Below, one piece after another: positions 62,178-64,000 of a stretch of 64,000 nt of DNA (position 1 is the stretch's first letter; each line of letters begins with the position of its first letter). The notes under the pieces are model-generated. The model saw only the letters and a list, made by a program, of their open reading frames with translations. It was not told the DNA's origin and made no database searches. The stretch is from G051132615 sp051132615 (lineage in GTDB: Bacteria > Pseudomonadota > Gammaproteobacteria > Burkholderiales > Neisseriaceae), in contig NZ_CP152375.1 in the NCBI RefSeq assembly GCF_051132615.1, positions 1,240,001 to 1,304,000 of the forward strand. Direction: 5' to 3'. Made by a program: the position numbers and the translations under genes.

Positions 62178-62513
62178 ACACAAGCCAAATCAATATTGTT
62201 ATGAAAATAGCAATTATACGCATAGTTGTAACACAAAACCATGAAATTTAATTTATTTATTTCCAAAACAATATTGATTATTGTTATTTTTCGGAAAATT
62301 TGCTGGTTCATTCTAAAGCTGTTTATACAGTAAACTTGCTACGCAGATACTTTCAATCTCTTTATAAATACTGTTTTTATTATTTTAATGATAATGGTAT
62401 ATATTACTCAATACAGAATATGCTGTTTATCTTATTTTTATATTTCTTTGACTTGTGTGTTATATTAAATTCATTATCTATATAATGAATTTAATCAGTC
62501 ATAACGAAGAAAA
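62178..62513. other. AT-rich upstream region of the EndoU gene
   Basis: Contains a 13-bp inverted repeat (AATCAATATTGTT 62188-62200 and AACAATATTGATT 62267-62279), a minus-strand TATAAT (62218-62213), and GTTGTAAC at 62225-62232, identical to half of the operator at 47277. No gene is supported. Confidence 0.45.
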
Positions 62514-63140
62514 ATGATCAGAATGAATAAACTCAATAAACACATAGTGCACTTCTACCTTTTAGGTTTATTTACCCTTTTATCTGCCTCAACACTACTG
62601 GCAGAATGTTTTATCCCTACGGGTCATTACCGCTTACACCCTCTTGCACAAAAACACCATGCAGCAAAATCTTATCAGGAAGTGCTTCGTTTATTGGATG
62701 ATGATGCACAAGATAACCATTTAGTTGTGCTAAAAAAAGGGAATAAATTATATCTACAAGTAAACACAGACAAAACAATTACATTAACCCCATTATCTAA
62801 AAACAATCAAGCAGGGTTAACCTATATTCAAGAAGATTTATTGTTGCCGCCAACAACACAGGCAAGCAATCGTCCTGTTTGTGGGGTACAAATATCCACA
62901 ACAAGTGACGATATGTTGATGTTGGTTAAACTGGACACGAGCCAAGCCAGTACATTATCAGATGAGCAGAAAAATGAAATAAGAAGGATATTCCCTGCTG
63001 ATTTTTCAACAGAAACACCTACCCCAAAAATTTGGACAACAGAAGAGCTGAGCCAATTTCAATATTTTTTGGTATGGCGCTTTTCTATTCCGACGGTAAC
63101 AGGAGGTATTATTTTTGTGCCACTGGAAAAATTTAAATAA
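62514..63140 (+). CDS. Hypothetical exported protein
   Basis: 208 residues (205 if started at the ATG at 62523, which gives the cleaner signal peptide MNKLNKHIVHFYLLGLFTLL, cleavage near STLLAE). The mature protein has two Cys (AECF and RPVCGV), suggesting a periplasmic disulfide, and alternating polar beta-strand-like segments. No known domain is recognised. It precedes dtd by 8 nt in the same orientation, so it may be co-transcribed, but no functional link is evident. Confidence 0.75.
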   Translation: MIRMNKLNKHIVHFYLLGLFTLLSASTLLAECFIPTGHYRLHPLAQKHHAAKSYQEVLRLLDDDAQDNHLVVLKKGNKLYLQVNTDKTITLTPLSKNNQAGLTYIQEDLLLPPTTQASNRPVCGVQISTTSDDMLMLVKLDTSQASTLSDEQKNEIRRIFPADFSTETPTPKIWTTEELSQFQYFLVWRFSIPTVTGGIIFVPLEKFK

Positions 63141-63148
63141 GGTTATTG

Positions 63149-63610
63149 ATGATGAAAGCTGTCTTACAAAGAGTGAGCCAAGCCCATGTAGAAATTGATG
63201 GCGAGGTTGTAGGCAAAATTGGCTATGGATTGTTGATTTTATTTTGTGCGGAACAAGCAGACACACAATTGGATGCAGATAAAATGCTCGCAAAAATTTT
63301 AAAGCTGAGAATTTTTTCTGATGATGATGGCAAAATGAACCGAAGCATCTTGCAACTAGATGGACAAGATAAAATGGGGGAACTGTTAATAGTAAGCCAA
63401 TTTACTCTTGCCGCAGATGTGCGTAGTGGTAACCGCCCCAGTTTTACCAAAGCTGCCCCTCCCCAATTGGGTCAAGAATTATATGAATACTTTGTGGGTA
63501 AAGCCAAAGAAAGTATTGAGCATGTGGCTACAGGGCAGTTTGGCTCAGATATGAAAATACACTTGGTCAATGATGGCCCTGTCACGATTATTATGGATTC
63601 AAATGCTTAA
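63149..63610 (+). CDS. dtd: D-aminoacyl-tRNA deacylase
   Basis: Removes D-amino acids (and Gly from tRNA-Ala) mischarged onto tRNA. About 153 residues. Signatures: MKAVLQRVSQAHVEIDGEVV at the N-terminus, SQFTLAADVRSGNRPSF (active-site SQxTL), and the Gly-cisPro motif in NDGPVTI. Adjacent starts at 63146, 63149 and 63152 compete; AAGG lies 6 nt before 63149. Confidence 0.95.
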   Translation: MMKAVLQRVSQAHVEIDGEVVGKIGYGLLILFCAEQADTQLDADKMLAKILKLRIFSDDDGKMNRSILQLDGQDKMGELLIVSQFTLAADVRSGNRPSFTKAAPPQLGQELYEYFVGKAKESIEHVATGQFGSDMKIHLVNDGPVTIIMDSNA

Positions 63611-63643
63611 ATCATTTATTTAAGTGCTTGAGACAACATCAAT

Positions 63644-63955
63644 ATGCAAGACTCTTTTCCTACTCGAGTTTATCAAATTCTAGCGGCAATTCCAAAAGGG
63701 AAAGTGGCCACATATGGCACCATTGCACGCTTGGCTTCTTCTCCAAGAGCCGCACGTCAGGTTGGGGGCATATTAAAACGACTACCTAAAGACAGCACGC
63801 TGCCTTGGCATCGGGTTGTGAATAGATTTGGTAAAATTTCAATGGAAGAATCTAACTATATACGGCAAAAAGAATGTCTGTTAAAAGAAGGTATTTTATT
63901 TGATGAAAACGACTGTATTGATCTGACCCGATTCGGTTGGGCTGGTGATGATTGA
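63644..63955 (+). CDS. Alkyltransferase-like protein (ATL), PWHR type
   Basis: 103-residue member of the O6-alkylguanine-DNA alkyltransferase family without an N-terminal domain. The helix-turn-helix with the Arg finger region (SSPRAARQVGGIL) is present, but the active-site motif is PWHRVV: Trp replaces the methyl-accepting Cys of PCHRV. Such ATLs cannot transfer alkyl groups; known members bind O6-alkylguanine and hand the lesion to nucleotide excision repair. Lies 33 nt after dtd. Confidence 0.9.
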   Translation: MQDSFPTRVYQILAAIPKGKVATYGTIARLASSPRAARQVGGILKRLPKDSTLPWHRVVNRFGKISMEESNYIRQKECLLKEGILFDENDCIDLTRFGWAGDD

Positions 63956-64000
63956 CATACGGTTTGAAATGACCACAGTATTTCATATCAACTGATGTTC

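Noticed and set aside
1..64000. CRISPR array, tRNA or rRNA genes, insertion sequences
   Set aside because: No regularly spaced repeats, no tRNA T-loop signatures in the gaps, no transposase ORF. rnpB is the only confident RNA gene.
1..64000. Neisseria-type DNA uptake sequences in terminators
   Set aside because: The terminator stems each have different sequences and none contains GCCGTCTGAA or an obvious shared 10-12-mer. A proper k-mer count could still reveal a genus-specific variant.

Overview
The window is AT-rich chromosomal DNA from a Gram-negative bacterium, most likely a low-GC member of the Neisseriales (Betaproteobacteria). The evidence is gene content and order: a pilF-pilG-pilD-coaE-zapD type IV pilus block, a Neisseria-like trimeric porin, ilvI-ilvH-ilvC, aroQ-accB-accC-prmA, truA-trpF-trpB-trpA-accD, cyaY/lptM-lysA, pyrB-pyrI, and rpmH-rnpA-yidD-yidC divergent from dnaA-dnaN-gyrB. 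I saw no Neisseria-type uptake-sequence hairpins at terminators, and I cannot name the genus.

Layout. 1-9.8 kb: a truncated unknown gene, the branched-chain amino-acid operon, a membrane protein, folD, the RNase P RNA gene, aroG and metG. 10.4-12.5 kb: an accessory island with a lipoprotein and a class-3 lipase. 12.6-17.9 kb: an aldehyde dehydrogenase, an Ala/Pro-repeat lipoprotein and the prmA-accC-accB-aroQ operon. 18.2-19.3 kb: a second accessory protein (NlpC/P60-like). 19.6-25.3 kb: xerC, accD, trpABF, truA and a ydcH-like gene. 25.5-34.8 kb: a YegP-like protein, cyaY, lptM-lysA, the pilus block and the porin. 35.3-46.7 kb: mutS, a DUF5339-type lipoprotein, dinB, glmU-glmS, alaA and yjcH-actP. 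46.7-48.2 kb: an orphan S24-type repressor with a divergent, operator-covered promoter. 48.2-51.3 kb: pyrBI behind a probable attenuator, a lipoprotein and cysK. 51.5-59.2 kb: the replication-origin-type cluster. 59.2-62.2 kb: an EndoU toxin with an immunity candidate and a remnant. 62.5-64 kb: an exported protein, dtd and an alkyltransferase-like gene.

Most of the window is housekeeping. The accessory part holds the interest. Two proteins far apart (lipase at 11.1 kb, NlpC-like at 18.2 kb) share a C-terminal domain: 31 of 61 aligned residues are identical without gaps. It has the pattern of the XVIPCD recruitment domain of antibacterial type IV secretion effectors. A third protein (EndoU) may carry a diverged copy near its N-terminus. 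No secretion apparatus is encoded here, so these look like orphan effectors of a system located elsewhere. The lipase has a lipoprotein partner as a likely immunity protein. The NlpC-like protein has Ser where the family has its catalytic Cys and has no visible partner. The EndoU gene is cut by an in-frame TAA after 33 codons.

Two regulatory elements also stand out. One is a complete-looking pyrBI leader: promoter, 18-codon leader peptide, U-rich stretch and terminator. The other is a perfect 9-bp dyad flanking the -35 box of a near-consensus promoter. That promoter points away from the S24 repressor gene and drives about 300 nt that end in a strong terminator with no convincing ORF.
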